Positions 23,401 to 33,035 of a stretch of 64,000 nt of DNA are shown here, one piece after another. The stretch is taken from NCBI RefSeq assembly GCF_905147365.1, contig NC_056428.1:39413001-39477000 (forward strand), read 5' to 3'. The DNA is from Aricia agestis. Its lineage: Eukaryota > Arthropoda > Insecta > Lepidoptera > Lycaenidae. Positions within the stretch are counted from its first letter, which is position 1; each line of letters starts with the position of its first letter. A program made the translations under genes and the position numbers. The notes beneath the pieces were generated by a model that was not told where the DNA came from, ran no database searches, and saw only the letters and a program-made list of their open reading frames with translations.

Positions 23401-26400
23401 CCCCAGGGGAAGGGGCAGGAGCCGAAATAGTAACACAGTAAAACATAAGTTAAGTAACTGGGCACAGCTTTGAGATCGCTCCAAGAAATTGATGTGACAT
23501 TTGACGCAAGTATGCAATTCTTACCCTGCCTTTCCCTTCCTTTTTGTCAATCTTTAAGCTATGCTGCCTATACCAGCCACTAATAAGACAGTTTACCTGG
23601 CATGAGTGTGTTGGAGAAAGCGCTCAGGCGGTCGCCATAACAGTCCAGCAGGACATGGGCAATTACCGTCAGCGCTGCGCACTCGTGACGTCGCCGCGCG
23701 TGACACTCGCACCGATAAGCGTATATCAAACATCTACGAGATGAATAAGATGTATTCAAATAAAAAAAGAAAAATTCCAGCATTGACCTAGCTGATACTG
23801 ATCGAGGGTGTTCTAACTTCTGAGCAAATAATTCATCTTGTCCGCTTTTAAACATAAATATTATAGTAGGTCAAAATCGATCCACCCGCTTGGATGCTGC
23901 GATGATGCACGGACAGACACACATATACATAGACTGACAGACAGACACAAACAGACTAACATACCGACTTGTCAAACTTATACGTTATAACACTCTGCTG
24001 TGGTCGTCGGGTGTTAAATAAAACTACTAAAGCTAAGTGCAATTGCGTCTTCAGAATTATTTTATTGATGGCAAAGGAGTAATCGCCACAGAAAAATATG
24101 CTTTATTTAAATAAAAACTTAAGTTTCTTTAAAGTTTTGCTTTTGAACTGCAAACAATTGATGAATTTCCGATGTCGGTCCAAGCCCCGAGGCCAGCCAA
24201 AAATATTATACAGTATAAAAGTTTTGTGACTCGCTTCGTGGTTTGGTAAAGATCTGGTTTAATGGTACAGTTTATCCGTGAAAGTAATCACTCAGACCCG
24301 ACTTATTATTTATTCAGGATATTAAAAAACTCCAACACAACGAAAAAAGCTTCTACATTTTATAAAACATCTATGGTTTCGAGTCGCGCAAACGAGCGAC
24401 GATATGGTATCATGTTGCACGTCAATTAGCAGCTGACGAGACGGATGGAAAGGCGTGACATCTGCGGGACAGTAGCCTTTTACCTCCTGCCCCAAACACG
24501 TATAAGATATTGCCATATTTGTCAGGGAAACCCACGCCTTAGCCCTTAAGTCACCGCTTGGAAAAATACTTTTACTTGGGTCAAAAGATATTGGTCCTAA
24601 CCTAAAATCTAAATCCTTTTTCAAAATTATAGATGAAGCCCCCTATTCACGTTATTATAATATATTATTCACGTTGAGCCATGATGGAATTTACTATATT
24701 TTTTCCTCATGACTGTAAATATATTAGTACGAGTATGTGCAAATGACGTTCATCATCGACAGTCATAATATATACTGTATACCGCAATTGTATTGGTCAA
24801 TCATAGGCCGCAATCGCCATTTGGATTTATGGTTAACTTGTGATCGAGCTGATCGCACATTTTAAATCACCGGGCACGCGCCGAACGCGTTGCATGTTTA
24901 GAATTCATTATATGAAATGATGTGAATCCTCTTACCTCGCATATTCATCAGCACCGTGGGCGCCGGATTTCGTGTACTATATGGTGCGTATGACGCGCAA
25001 GGCGCGACGCGCTTAAGGTTAAACATCATACACTTAAACTTAAACACTTTGATTTGGAGACTGGAGTGCGTGAAGTGCAGTTTTCCAAATGGATGACTCG
25101 TGTATTGTAAGACAAAACTGTACCTTTGTGCATATGGGTTTGGCGTCGGTATGACGTTCCTATTTTTTGGGATTTCTTCCAGATAGTTACTTAGAGTGTT
25201 TAGCAAAACTAGTAACAGTGATAATGTTGTAGACATATGAATACTACTTTCACCTGTTGAATAAACAAAATTGTACGAATATTATAATAGTAGGTCCAAA
25301 TTGTGTCCAAATCCAACAAAAACCATCATCCCATTTTAAAGTTAAAGGTTTTTTGGAAGTAACAGCTGTTAGCAGTATATTATGATGGAGTATTTTCTTT
25401 GTATTTATTAACAAAATTTCTTAACTCTGGGCACGTCGGCGTCGTGACGATCAAAAATTTTGTTCTCGAAATCTGGCAGAGGATCGGGGTAGGAGGGGTT
25501 GAAACGAGTCAGCACGTTCTCCAAAATATTCTCCTTGATCATTTCAACACCTGAAAATGCGTGCTTTGATTACATTAAAATACTTCTATGCAATAAAATA
25601 TAGGCTTAAAAACGCACCCTGCAGGGCATTTTAAGGAAAAATCAAAATCCCTCAGGTTTTTTTGAGTACCTACTACCTACCCATAAGCCTTAATATAAAA
25701 CTCTGCTACAAGTACTTTATGGATAATGGGTTCTTTATTTCTAAAAGGTTTTTCAGAGCCGTATGAGTTATGACACAAAAATACTTAAGGGGAACAATGG
25801 TTTATTAATCTGTGTTATGGACCAAACCATGAAGCTATATGATGTAAAATTTTGACATTTTACAGATTCATGGTTTCCACAACTAATATCTTCCGCCAGA
25901 ATTGGTCATGATCCAATAAAAGATTACAGGATAAAGATTTGCATCGTAACAATTGAAAGTTAGAAGTGGGACAAAAAGTAAAGTCCGCCATATTGAAATT
26001 TCACATTTCGGTGAAAGTTAAACTTAATTAATCGTTAATCCGCAAATCGGTTAATTAACTGAGACGACCTACCCAGCGACATTCGAGTCTAGATTAAGTC
26101 TAAGATGACTCAGATGAAGAAGTTATATAAATTAAAGATTTTTACGTAAGTAACTATAATGGACTTCGTAAAATCTTCGGACAAATTATTTTGAATTTTG
26201 TAATAATTTTAATCATTTTTGTTTTCAACGTTTAAACCAATCTGTTTAATAAAAAATACTGATAGGTATGACTAAATTGAAACTTAAAATTGATATAGGC
26301 CAAATTGAAACTTAAAATTGTATGTACCCCCGTAAAATAGAATACGCCAACAGAAATACATAATTTGTGAAAATGTCAACTGTCTACAGTCTACACCACG

Positions 26401-29400
26401 GAGGCAAAACATAGGTCTACACCTACAGTCTGGCTATCGCGGTTCCTCAAATGCAGCCGACAGACATACAGACGGAAGGACAGACAGCGAATTCTTAGTC
26501 ATTTTTTACTGTCAAAAAAAGGTTTCTGCTAAATATTATTTTTATTTATATGACATAATTCCTAAAATGGTATCTTTTGTTTATTAATAGTTTATTAACA
26601 AACAATTAGAGTGGTATAGATAATAGAATGGAGTTTGACACAATTACGTTCTGGCTCAATCCGATTAAGAGCCCAAATCCCCACAAGCGTGTTCATAATC
26701 CCAATTAATAACACCACCAGTCACCAGTCTACAATCAATAGATGTACTCCGCTTTTGAAATCGACGATATTTTAAAGACATGAAGACTTGATGGACAGAG
26801 AAATACTCACATGAAATTGCTAAAAAGCGTACAAAATTTTAGCGGTAAAGGTGTGATACACCTATGAGAAAATATCTGACAAACAATACATGGTATGGGT
26901 ACGTTCAATCGATCCTGCCCGAAATAAAGCATAGTAGATGAGCATACAGCATTATATCATTGTTGTATTAAGCTACCAATTTAAATATTACGTCTTAAAT
27001 CACGCAATAAAGAGTGTACCTATGTTAAACATTTTTATTATTTGGTCTTAATTCAACTAAGTACTTCTTTCGATTTATATCAAAATACTTACAGATATCC
27101 TTCGAATTGCAAGCCAAAATGAATGCCAAGTGGAGGAACATAGGGAATCTATGCGCAGACGCCACAGCCAACATTCTGGCTGCAGTTTGGTATAGTACCG
27201 GACTTGCTGCCGCTAGAGTGTAACCCAGTTTCATGCCGTGGGCTCTTGCACTATTGGGTACTGTTAACTGCCAGATCAGTGCACGGAAGACCATGTCAAA
27301 AAGGTCGTCGTCTTCAAGTCTAATTAAGAGATACCCTGAAATGACCCTTTGCTAAATAAATTGACAGAAGCAAAGCTTCAATGAGGACCTAATTAATATG
27401 AAAGAACAAAATAAGAAATTAAGCAAGCTATTTCATTATAAAAACAATGTTTTTTTTAATTTTGTTACAGAACATCCATGTCGCAGCAGCTCCCCCAGGG
27501 TAAATACAGTATCCCATGGCAGTATTTCTTCGAGATAGAAAGAAGACTATTTTTATCCAAAGTCTACATGATCATACCTTAAAGTTCTTCAAAGTTCTCT
27601 TTATCTTTTGGGAGAAATAGTACGAACATACCTACCAACTTTCGGGTAGTATTTTAACACCATCAAAACAGGCGCGATTTTGCACGGAAATTACCGGCGC
27701 ATTTTCGGAATTGTAACGGCATTTGTCACGTTAATAGTTACGTTGCTTTACGGCGTATTTTACGGCGCGTGGAACGTGTCATACGTTTGTTTACGTTCTT
27801 ACCTGCTAGCTGTTAACTAATGTCTCTGACCTCTTTTCGTATTAGTACACTATATTTGTCATTACTAAACTTTGCTTTCTCTACTTTTCTACAAAGTAAG
27901 TATAGTTTAATTTTATGCGAAAATTTAATTAATCAGTTACTAACTTACATCTTTAAAATTACTATTACTTTAATTTGTTTTTACTTTTTTGCTTGTGTCA
28001 GAAAAGGTAAGTGGTGCATACCTTCTACCCTAAAGTTTTCTAAATACAAGGAAATACCTACCCACTTGGTAAGTACTCCAAATGTAGATTGTAAACTAAA
28101 TATACAATAAAAGTGTAGGTACAACAGTAATATCCTTACCCAAGTAAAGCAAGTAATGGCGAACTGTTTCAAAATATTGTCCAACATCAGAACTTCTTGT
28201 CAACAGAATTGGTTTGTCTGCGTTTACTAGAAGTAGTATCAACTGGTCCCTAAATTTTTGGGTCTTAGAAACTTCTTCAACCAAGAAATCCAGAATAACA
28301 CATAGACTGTTAAGCACGTCTACACGCTGAATATAAATAGGAAACTTTTATGGAATTCTGGAAAATTTATGACCAACTTTTAATTCACTAGGTACTTCAC
28401 ACACTTTTTAATATTATTTTTCCTGAAATAGTCTGTTTTTGCTTGGAACTTTAGTTGCATAGAATTCCGCAGATTACTTTCATGTAGGTCATTTGAAACG
28501 AAAATACTTTTAATCCCGGGAAAGAAAATAGTATAATTTTTATCTGAAAATATACGAATACTTCCGCAAACGAAGTTAGCTGTGTTTCAAAAGGATACAT
28601 ATCCACACTTGGAAATCTCCGCCAAGTCTTCTATGTGTGACTCTATTCTGTTAACTTGTTTTCGTCCTGCTGTATCCCGGACCAAGAACTCCAACTTGCT
28701 CGCAATTTCCCATCCAGCATGTAGACATCCTTCAAGTTTCACGTCTGTAAAGATAAAAAAATGGATTCGGTCGATTTCCCTAGTTACAGAACCTACCTTC
28801 AAATCACAAAACGAAGTCGCTGCCCCCTGTCTGTTTCTATATGTCTTTAAAACTACAGAACAGAATTATTTGATTTTTTTAAATAAAAAGGATCTCGCGG
28901 TTAGGCTACTTTTTATCGCGAAAAGCGGTCATATCGTGGTCTGAAGATTTTTTTAATGATTGTATTTTTTTTGTTATTTTTAAGCTCAGTCATCCAGGTA
29001 CTCAGGTACAGGTAGATTAACTGATAATCTAAACGCCATCTGACGATACCATTAATTATCGTTCTGGTAACGAGACCTAACGTATTCTCACCTTGAGGCT
29101 GCCATTGAAATAAATCGTTACCCTCTTTAGTGTCGTCATCAATTCATCATCATTTTAAATGTTTACTTCAAAACTAAACAACACTGACTTGCGGAACCAA
29201 AATCCCATAGCACTCTTGTGCTTTGTCTCTCTTTAAGGCGACGCCTTGATAATTTGGCTGTAGCGATATCGATTTTTCTCAGCAATGATTTAAGCTAAGA
29301 AATTAAAGTTCATTTTGTCATTTATTCATCATGTCTTTGTCTTTGAATTACCCAGAGCATACCATGATTGGTCAAATTTTATAACACAGAATAATCAATC

Positions 29401-31192
29401 AAAAAGACGTCTGTAAAAAAAGGGATTCCTATTTTGCCAACAGAGGAGAGTGATTTAAGCTTCCAAAATTTATACATAGATTGGTTCAAGCATACACTTT
29501 AATTTAAAATGTATTTATGGTTTTTAAATTACGCGACAAAAAACATTTTGTCGTTACGCCCTTTCCATTTTTTGCTGTTCCATTACTTGTTTTCTACGAG
29601 AGGCCGGGCCGGCCTCTCATAGAAAACAAACAATCTAAAACATATCCAACACGGTTTTTTACTTTAACGCGGCGTCACCTTAAATCTGACTGTCTAGACT
29701 CTAGGCCCTAGGGTCTAATCTGAGTTCAGTCTTCGTAGATATTCACAGCCTAGTACGGTGGACCACCTTAAAACTGATTAATTGATAAATTGTATGGCAG
29801 TCTAAAGTGACGATTTCACATTTAGCCACTTGTTTGACTTATAATTGTTTTCGGTCCAATGCCCTATTGTTCAACAGTATTGCCAAGGGGACTATAAAAA
29901 TATGGGATGTAGGGTAGGGAAAGTAAATTCACAATCTGTAGAAGGACTGGCCATAAACTAAAGTGTTATGCTTTCTACTGACAGTGCCTTCTAGGGCTCA
30001 ACACATCAAAATGATCGATTTCATTGTCCTACCTAAGACTTTCCAGTTTTATAGGGCAAGGGGTCATGGGCAGTCACTGTATAGAACTATATACTATATA
30101 CAATACTGTCCTTTTTGGACGATTAGAAATTAGAATTGTAACTATAAAAATTTGCATATTTTTTCCGAGAGTCCGATTTGTTTAAGATGGTGTACACCAT
30201 CAAAACGCGTGAGAAAAAGAACAGCCCTCTCCCCAGCTTTTGATTCCTCAGAGCTAGGTAGTATGATAATATAATTTAGGTGATTAGAATTTAGAACTAT
30301 TTGTAGGCACCCACATTCGCTTATTTAAGGCTTCTACAATCTACACGTAAATACATAAACTGCTTTACATAATCTCTTACATCACTATAGGATGATACTG
30401 CTATAGACTTAGCCTCGTAATTTTTACTAGCGTTTTCCTTGCTATTTTAATAGTAGTTACTTAATTTGTGTTCTTGTAGGTGGTACTACTGTAATTGGAC
30501 TTAATACCAATTGGTCGCTGTTAAGCATTAGTGTCCTAACCCATAATTTTTTTTGTTGTTAAATTTTGAATGCAGTCTTGTTCTAAACCATCTAAAGAAC
30601 ATAACTGCATTCATAACTCAACACGTAATTTTTGTGTGGGTTAGTACACGAATGCTTAACAGCGTCCAATTAGCAATCTCGCAATGGAATGGGTGAGGAT
30701 CAAATTGAGCGAGAAAATCGCAATCAACAACCGTGTAATTTGGAGACTTCTAGAAATAACTTTAAGTCAGGATGTTTCTTATCTAGTGGAAGCTGAGAAT
30801 CTTGTTAAAATCCTGATCTGTTTCTTAGATAAATTTATCTGTAGATCATCTATTTAAAACAAATATCTTTGATTATTTTTTAAGTGTTTCAAACAAATTT
30901 AATTAAAGAGCATTTTTTTTAACATTTCAACCTAACCTGATTTCATGTCGGGTTCACTCGGTAATTTCTTCGGTAACTTCTTCAATTTTTCGGCTTCTGA
31001 GAGACAAGAAGACGGTACAGAAGAATTATGCGACACGGGCTTTTTCGTTGTTTGTTTCACGAATTTGCCATCTCTTCCCTTGACTAGAACAACTGTGTGG
31101 GAAGAACTTGAATCTCCACTTGCAATCTTCTTTTCTGCTTTTTGTTTTTCATTACGTTTCCTCTCCGTGTAAAGGGATCGTTTCTTTTCCAT
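14218..31192 (-). CDS. CFAP69: CFAP69 homologue (cilia- and flagella-associated protein 69), 18 exons, about 925 residues
   Basis: Minus-strand model, 5' to 3': 31192..30937, 28744..28599, 28326..28140, 27335..27093, 25550..25426, 23705..23597, 23208..23054, 21474..21284, 21016..20822, 20737..20712, 20551..20341, 19632..19521, 17332..17221, 16241..16123, 15983..15876, 15442..15312, 14646..14538, 14460..14218. All phases agree and the total is 2778 bases (human protein about 941 residues). From my memory of vertebrate CFAP69, several blocks align in order: WPTLLYEELRKVALQVL with the WSAAQHEELQLHAIATL region, CSHYLTLKLNETWSEM with HRYFDFKIGEIWNEI, and LTNQCLYRAWGKEIRNQQ with the conserved C-terminal helix. 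The body is helical, armadillo-like; exon 1 is Lys-rich. CFAP69 is known from the ciliary central apparatus (C1b) and sperm flagellum; in most insects, sperm is the likely site. Uncertain points: start of exon 6, the 26-base exon 10, and the 3' end. Confidence 0.8.
14538..14646 (-). CDS. CFAP69: CFAP69 exon 17 (residues 809-845)
   Basis: The acceptor at 14647 (GACTCGTGACTCAG) was preferred to a later AG because only it avoids a stop. Reads KITFQELLLTNQCLYRAWGK onward; charged, Gln-rich helix as at the vertebrate C-terminus. Confidence 0.8.
14731..14835. mobile_element. Palindromic MITE in CFAP69 intron 16
   Basis: 'cttcagtctcggaaccgc' faces 'ggttccgagtctgaag', with inner 'gggcggctta/caagccgctccc' arms. 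GC-rich, non-coding. Confidence 0.6.
14866..15050. mobile_element. MITE with GGGGCTAAAATGGTC ends in CFAP69 intron 16
   Basis: Left GGGGCTAAAATGGTC and right 'gaccattttagcccc' are exact inverse copies. The interior has facing 'tgaattg' words. No target duplication was obvious. Confidence 0.7.
15158..15284. mobile_element. 127-bp MITE with AGGGCTC ends in CFAP69 intron 16
   Basis: Ends AGGGCTC and GAGCCCT are inverted, with long inner arms (ctgcgaat..gcatcgcatcg and complement). It lies 28 bases outside exon 16. Confidence 0.7.
15312..15442 (-). CDS. CFAP69: CFAP69 exon 16 (residues 766-809), most conserved block
   Basis: Reads VILVLCSHYLTLKLNETWSE, matching the vertebrate V.LC...Y...K..E.W.EI signature, the strongest single support for the CFAP69 assignment. 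Donor GTAAGA, phase 0 to 2. Confidence 0.85.
15876..15983 (-). CDS. CFAP69: CFAP69 exon 15 (residues 730-765)
   Basis: Reads VYCLLHLLSEDLEFKVSIAD onward, with acceptor TCCTTTCAG and donor GTAAGT, phase 0 to 0. Confidence 0.8.
16123..16241 (-). CDS. CFAP69: CFAP69 exon 14 (residues 690-729)
   Basis: Acceptor TGTCTTTTCTTTCCTAG, then DLHNPLQSNLAKESLKELER onward; donor GTAACT, phase 1 to 0. A downstream AG at 16222 would give a shorter exon but fits the preceding donor less well. Confidence 0.75.
17221..17332 (-). CDS. CFAP69: CFAP69 exon 13 (residues 653-690)
   Basis: Reads SPNLVRSGATIMTLLASIFR onward. Acceptor CATTTTCAG, donor AGAG|GTAACT, phase 0 to 1, joining both neighbours without a frame break. 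It falls where the vertebrate protein has an equivalent helix pair. The opposite strand also shows an open frame with splice-like ends, rejected as a shadow. Confidence 0.75.
17540..17735 (+). pseudogene. C-terminal remnant of a non-LTR retrotransposon ORF2 in CFAP69 intron 13
   Basis: The plus frame reads MLPDRWAKLTTEWVPEDRRR, then RGRPRKKWRDELE and a tail rich in Trp/Arg/Gly before a stop. The RGRP.KRW.D.L motif is typical of the C-terminus of insect LINE endonuclease/reverse-transcriptase proteins. An A-rich tail follows. It runs antisense to CFAP69. Dead fragment: no endonuclease or polymerase domain remains. Confidence 0.75.
18501..18881. mobile_element. MITE with 'agaagttgattcat' ends carrying a nested second element
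   Basis: Outer arms: 'agaagttgattcataggcag' with 'ctacgtcatttggtcg', and the complement at the right end. A shorter copy at 22806..22976 lacks the central 18603-18820 segment and acts as an empty-site reference. Confidence 0.8.
18608..18811. mobile_element. Inner palindromic element TAATCAGGGTAAGTTCGGAC
   Basis: About 50-base inverted arms (taatcagggtaagttcggac... and complement) inside the outer MITE. Non-coding. Confidence 0.75.
19046..19400 (+). pseudogene. LINE ORF1-like remnant, frameshifted, with its 3' tail, in CFAP69 intron 12
   Basis: Frame one (19046-19258) reads ...TTPLYVSRLHWSTTVEQVVD. After a frameshift near 19230-19245, frame two (19251-19400) reads NFSSFVVRLPTHHLPTFEKE, FWPIGVVYRRFRG, then a stop at 19398-19400. 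The LYVSRL...FWP.GV..RRF pattern is typical of C-terminal ORF1 proteins of insect LINEs, as I recall. A (TAAA)n-type tail ends near 19507. Confidence 0.65.
19521..19632 (-). CDS. CFAP69: CFAP69 exon 12 (residues 615-652)
   Basis: Reads WLISTLALIWEAIKVSPSYS, ending GVYKLLDIVT. This aligns with vertebrate LLFSTLDSIWCCILG..SEDYFLEKEGIFLLLDLL as I recall it. Consensus GTAAGT donor at 19520; a LINE tail ends about 10 bases beyond that donor in the intron. Confidence 0.85.
19726..20163. mobile_element. 438-bp hAT-like MITE with 8-bp duplication CTCATGGC, in CFAP69 intron 11
   Basis: Ends CAGTGGCGGATTTAC and the complement (gttaaatccgccactg). CTCATGGC is perfect on both sides (19718-19725 and 20164-20171). 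Inside, 'tttgccgcc' words face each other. No coding potential. Confidence 0.85.
20341..20551 (-). CDS. CFAP69: CFAP69 exon 11 (residues 545-615)
   Basis: Strong pyrimidine-rich acceptor (AACCTCTTACCTCTTACAG) and CAG|GTTAAA donor. Helical: KRNLVIVSLCLRILARIF, then FALAMLDTILALLENHF. Phase 1 to 2. Confidence 0.8.
20712..20737 (-). CDS. CFAP69: Candidate 26-base CFAP69 microexon (exon 10)
   Basis: Bounded by an AG at 20738-20739 (minus strand) and a strong GTAAGAG donor. Its length of 26 converts phase 2 to phase 1, which is exactly what exons 9 and 11 require. The short peptide in that phase (RTRRTYSE) shows no recognisable conservation, so the call rests on phase arithmetic and splice signals. 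Confidence 0.35.
20822..21016 (-). CDS. CFAP69: CFAP69 exon 9 (residues 471-536), 3' boundary uncertain
   Basis: Reads MMCQIEEYNKTPYEISNLYW onward. The chosen donor GTAGAG at 20821 is weak; an alternative GTTACA lies upstream. Both leave phase 2, whereas exon 11 needs phase 1, so another exon must intervene. Confidence 0.7.
21284..21474 (-). CDS. CFAP69: CFAP69 exon 8 (residues 408-471)
   Basis: Holds the WPTLLYEELRKVALQVLICV block, which aligns with a W..A.HEEL...A...L segment of vertebrate CFAP69. Acceptor CTTGTTTCAG, donor GTATAC, phase 0 to 2. Confidence 0.85.
22806..22976. mobile_element. Short copy of the 18501 MITE, in CFAP69 intron 7
   Basis: 'agagaagttgattcataggc' at the left and 'cctatgaatcaatttcttc' at the right, with 'tttggtcgcg' and 'ccaaatgacg' inside. 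The middle reads through without the nested element. Confidence 0.8.
23054..23208 (-). CDS. CFAP69: CFAP69 exon 7 (residues 356-407)
   Basis: Acceptor ATGTTCCAG, donor GTAAGT, phase 1 to 0. Contains the hydrophobic run VYFKKLLLYFSVDLLKVYTY. Confidence 0.8.
23597..23705 (-). CDS. CFAP69: CFAP69 exon 6 (residues 320-356), 5' boundary uncertain
   Basis: The core ECAALTVIAHVLLDCYGDRL is clearly coding and ends in phase 1 at GTAAAC. Two acceptors keep phase 0: 23705 (used here) and 23681 (eight residues shorter). Neither has a strong pyrimidine tract. Confidence 0.6.
23780..24015 (-). repeat. Lepidopteran interspersed repeat with 'gtctgtctg' stretch, reverse orientation, in CFAP69 intron 5
   Basis: The reverse complement reads 'cacccgacgaccacagcag', 'gtgttataa..gtttgac', a CTGT-rich run, then 'gcatccaagcgggtgg' and 'atcgattttgacc'. 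A plus-strand copy is at 33764..33930. Confidence 0.65.
25426..25550 (-). CDS. CFAP69: CFAP69 exon 5 (residues 278-319)
   Basis: Begins VEMIKENILENVLTRFNPSY after TTTTCAG. The AGA|GTTAAG donor at 25425 gives phase 0; without it the frame hits a stop five codons later. Confidence 0.75.
27093..27335 (-). CDS. CFAP69: CFAP69 exon 4 (residues 197-277)
   Basis: Acceptor TCATTTCAG and consensus GTAAGT donor. Includes LFDMVFRALIWQLTVPN and MFLHLAFILACNSKDIC, hydrophobic helices of the superhelical fold. Phases 1 in, 1 out. Confidence 0.85.
28140..28326 (-). CDS. CFAP69: CFAP69 exon 3 (residues 135-197)
   Basis: Acceptor TTTATATTCAG, phase 0 start (RVDVLNSLCVILDFLVEEV), phase 1 end at a strong GTAAGG donor. 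Helical repeat. Confidence 0.8.
28599..28744 (-). CDS. CFAP69: CFAP69 exon 2 (residues 86-134)
   Basis: Acceptor TTTTTTATCTTTACAG, then VKLEGCLHAGWEIASKLEFL. The GTATCC donor was chosen because it alone gives phase 0 for the next exon. Amphipathic helices, armadillo-like. Confidence 0.75.
29587..29629. repeat. Short GC-centred palindrome in CFAP69 intron 1
   Basis: 'gttttctacgagaggccgg' faces 'ccggcctctcatagaaaac' with almost no loop. Confidence 0.7.
30509..30670. mobile_element. MITE with 'attggtcgctgttaagcatt' ends in CFAP69 intron 1
   Basis: Left arm 'attggtcgctgttaagcatt..gtcctaaccca'; right arm is the near-complement (tgggttagtac..aatgcttaacagcgtccaat). Confidence 0.75.
30937..31192 (-). 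CDS. CFAP69: CFAP69 exon 1 (residues 1-85)
   Basis: ATG at 31192-31190, preceded by AAAG. The N-terminus is strongly basic (KKRSLYTERKRNEKQKAEKK), then Ser/Lys-rich, with no family motif. It ends in phase 1 at a CAG|GTTAGG donor. The start is the first ATG of the open frame; no upstream in-frame exon was seen. Confidence 0.75.
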
Positions 31193-31582
31193 TCTTTAAT
31201 TTTCTAATGTTATATTTTTATAGTTAAATTCTCGAGAATATCGTTGCGAGTTTTTGATTTGTTTTTGATGTTGCCTTTACGACATTGTCAACTTGTTTTT
31301 AATTATTAGTAAAGCCTTGCGAATGAAACTGATGAGGTATTTCATAAGTTTTGACTTTGTCTATGTACTCTCTATCTGAGGCTTCCACGAGGCTTCTTTC
31401 ATATCCTTATCTCATAAAATATTCAAAAAGTTTTGATCAATTTTATTTGTGTTATTAGCTTTACCATCAGCTGGGAGTTGGGACTAACTTTGTGCCATGG
31501 ATTGTTTTTAGGTGTAGCGATGCGAGGCGACCACCGCGAAGCCTCACCTCACTTCACTTCACTCCGCACTCAGTACTCATTG

Positions 31583-31616
31583 CCAGTCGCAACTTGATCT
31601 TGGCAGGGGACGGTCG
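31583..31616 (+). promoter_or_regulatory. Candidate DPE-type core promoter on the plus strand
   Basis: An initiator-like CCAGTC (A at 31585 taken as +1) is followed at exactly +28 to +32 by GGTCG, which fits the arthropod DPE consensus (RGWYV). No TATA box. It lies in a locally GC-richer block (about 31500-31730), 393 bases from the CFAP69 start codon, which points the other way. A second possible initiator, TCAGTA, lies 13 bases upstream without a DPE. Confidence 0.45.
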
Positions 31617-31727
31617 CACGTTCAAACTATCCGTTACGTATTCATCAGTTTTCTTACGCGAAAACCAACGTGAAAAGTTACTCGTATCATTGTTTGTGTG
31701 TGTTTGTGTAACGGACGCATTTTCGTG
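31585..31727 (+). other. Candidate 5'UTR first exon of an unidentified plus-strand gene
   Basis: Runs from the predicted start site to a consensus donor (GTG|GTAAGTACG at 31728). It has no ATG in good context leading to a sustained frame. The coding exons would lie beyond a first intron of up to or more than 32 kb; none was found in the window. Confidence 0.4.
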
Positions 31728-32867
31728 GTAAGTACGGTGTATCTATTATACGTGCGTTTATTGTGTTTCGGCGGTTTTCGAAATTATTTCAACCGTTACG
31801 AAGAAATACTTTGTTGGTTTTATGATGTTGCGTACTGACAGGTGTTAATAGATTGGCAAATGACGTAAAGCGAAATTATTTCTCTTAACACATGACTGTT
31901 TACATAGTTAACGACGAGCAGATTTAGTGTTTATTAGCTCAGTGATAAGAACGTTTTTAGAGTGCCAAGGCGATGTTTATTTTTATGTCGTTGCATTGAA
32001 AATCACATGAGCAAAGAGTAGACTAACTGCAGTAAACCAAAGTTTTAACGCCTTTCGGGAATCATTGATACCATCGTTTTCCATGAAACAAAAAATGTAA
32101 GGAGTCATTATCAACTTTATCATTTCGTACCTACTGTATTATGTTCACTGAATGTAAGACTGGCTAAAATATCAGACTGAATGTAAATATAAAAATGACC
32201 TTGTATTGTTGTACGCGCACGACAGCAGGTACTTAACCACTAATAGTTATAATTACTTTATAATTATACGTTCTCAGAATAAGAAATCAGAACACGTTAA
32301 AGAAAAATGTCCCAAGAGGCTACCAATTATTACGTTCTGATTTATAAGTTCAATTAATAAGACCAATGAACAAGTTTCAAGATTGTGATAATTTGATCGC
32401 AGTATGTAATGGAATTAGTCTATAGTCTATTGACTGCTGGGCCTTTATCCTTATACCATGGGATGGAACGGCTGACTTTTAGAAATGAGGATTCCCTGAA
32501 CGTTTCTTCCCAATTGATTGTGATGATATTTAGGATTTACTAGAATACTCAGGAAGGCAGCTTTGAGACTTCATATCTAGCCTCATGATCCAAATCAAAG
32601 ATCATGGATGATCAAGGATCATGGCTTTAACTAAGATTTGTTAGAATTTTCAATCAAACAATTTTGTTTCGTTTTACAATTTATTTTATTTCTCATTTCG
32701 CGGATGCTGATGGTTTTGTCGTAGAATCTAGAAAGTGTATCATCAAAACAAACCTAGGTCTAGCTCAGAATACTTAGTCGAGACAACCGTATCTAGTTAA
32801 CGATATAATTGTAAAACAGAGCCAGTCGACCCACTTTCAAGCCTCAAAGGCTTATCCTTCCGTGTTT

Positions 32868-33035
32868 GTGGTACCTTTTGGCTTGTAGGGTATAAGTCTA
32901 GTGGTACTTACCCTTTAGTTGGTACCTTTTGGCTTATAGGTTAAAGTCTAGTGGTACCTTTTAGTAAGTATGTACCTTTTGGCTTGTAGGGTAAATGTCT
33001 AGTTGTAAATAGGTACTAAGTACATTTTGGTTAAG
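32868..33035 (+). repeat. Minisatellite, about 50-bp period, three copies plus a partial
   Basis: Units start at about 32868, 32919 and 32970, each with 'gtaccttttggcttgtaggg' (second copy: cttatagg) followed by 'taaagtctagtggta'; a degenerate fourth start is near 33021. Confidence 0.75.

Noticed and set aside
24322..24624. 100-codon minus-strand frame in CFAP69 intron 5
   Set aside because: It lacks matching splice sites and phase for CFAP69 and shows no family motif; a short stretch resembles 53680-53720, so it may be repeat-derived.
30945..31172. Plus-strand 75-codon frame
   Set aside because: It is the complement of CFAP69 exon 1; its Phe/Leu-rich peptide comes from Lys/Glu codons read backwards.
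31200..31330. RFX X-box upstream of CFAP69, as expected for a ciliary gene
   Set aside because: Only half-sites such as GTTGCC are present; no full X-box with proper spacing could be found.
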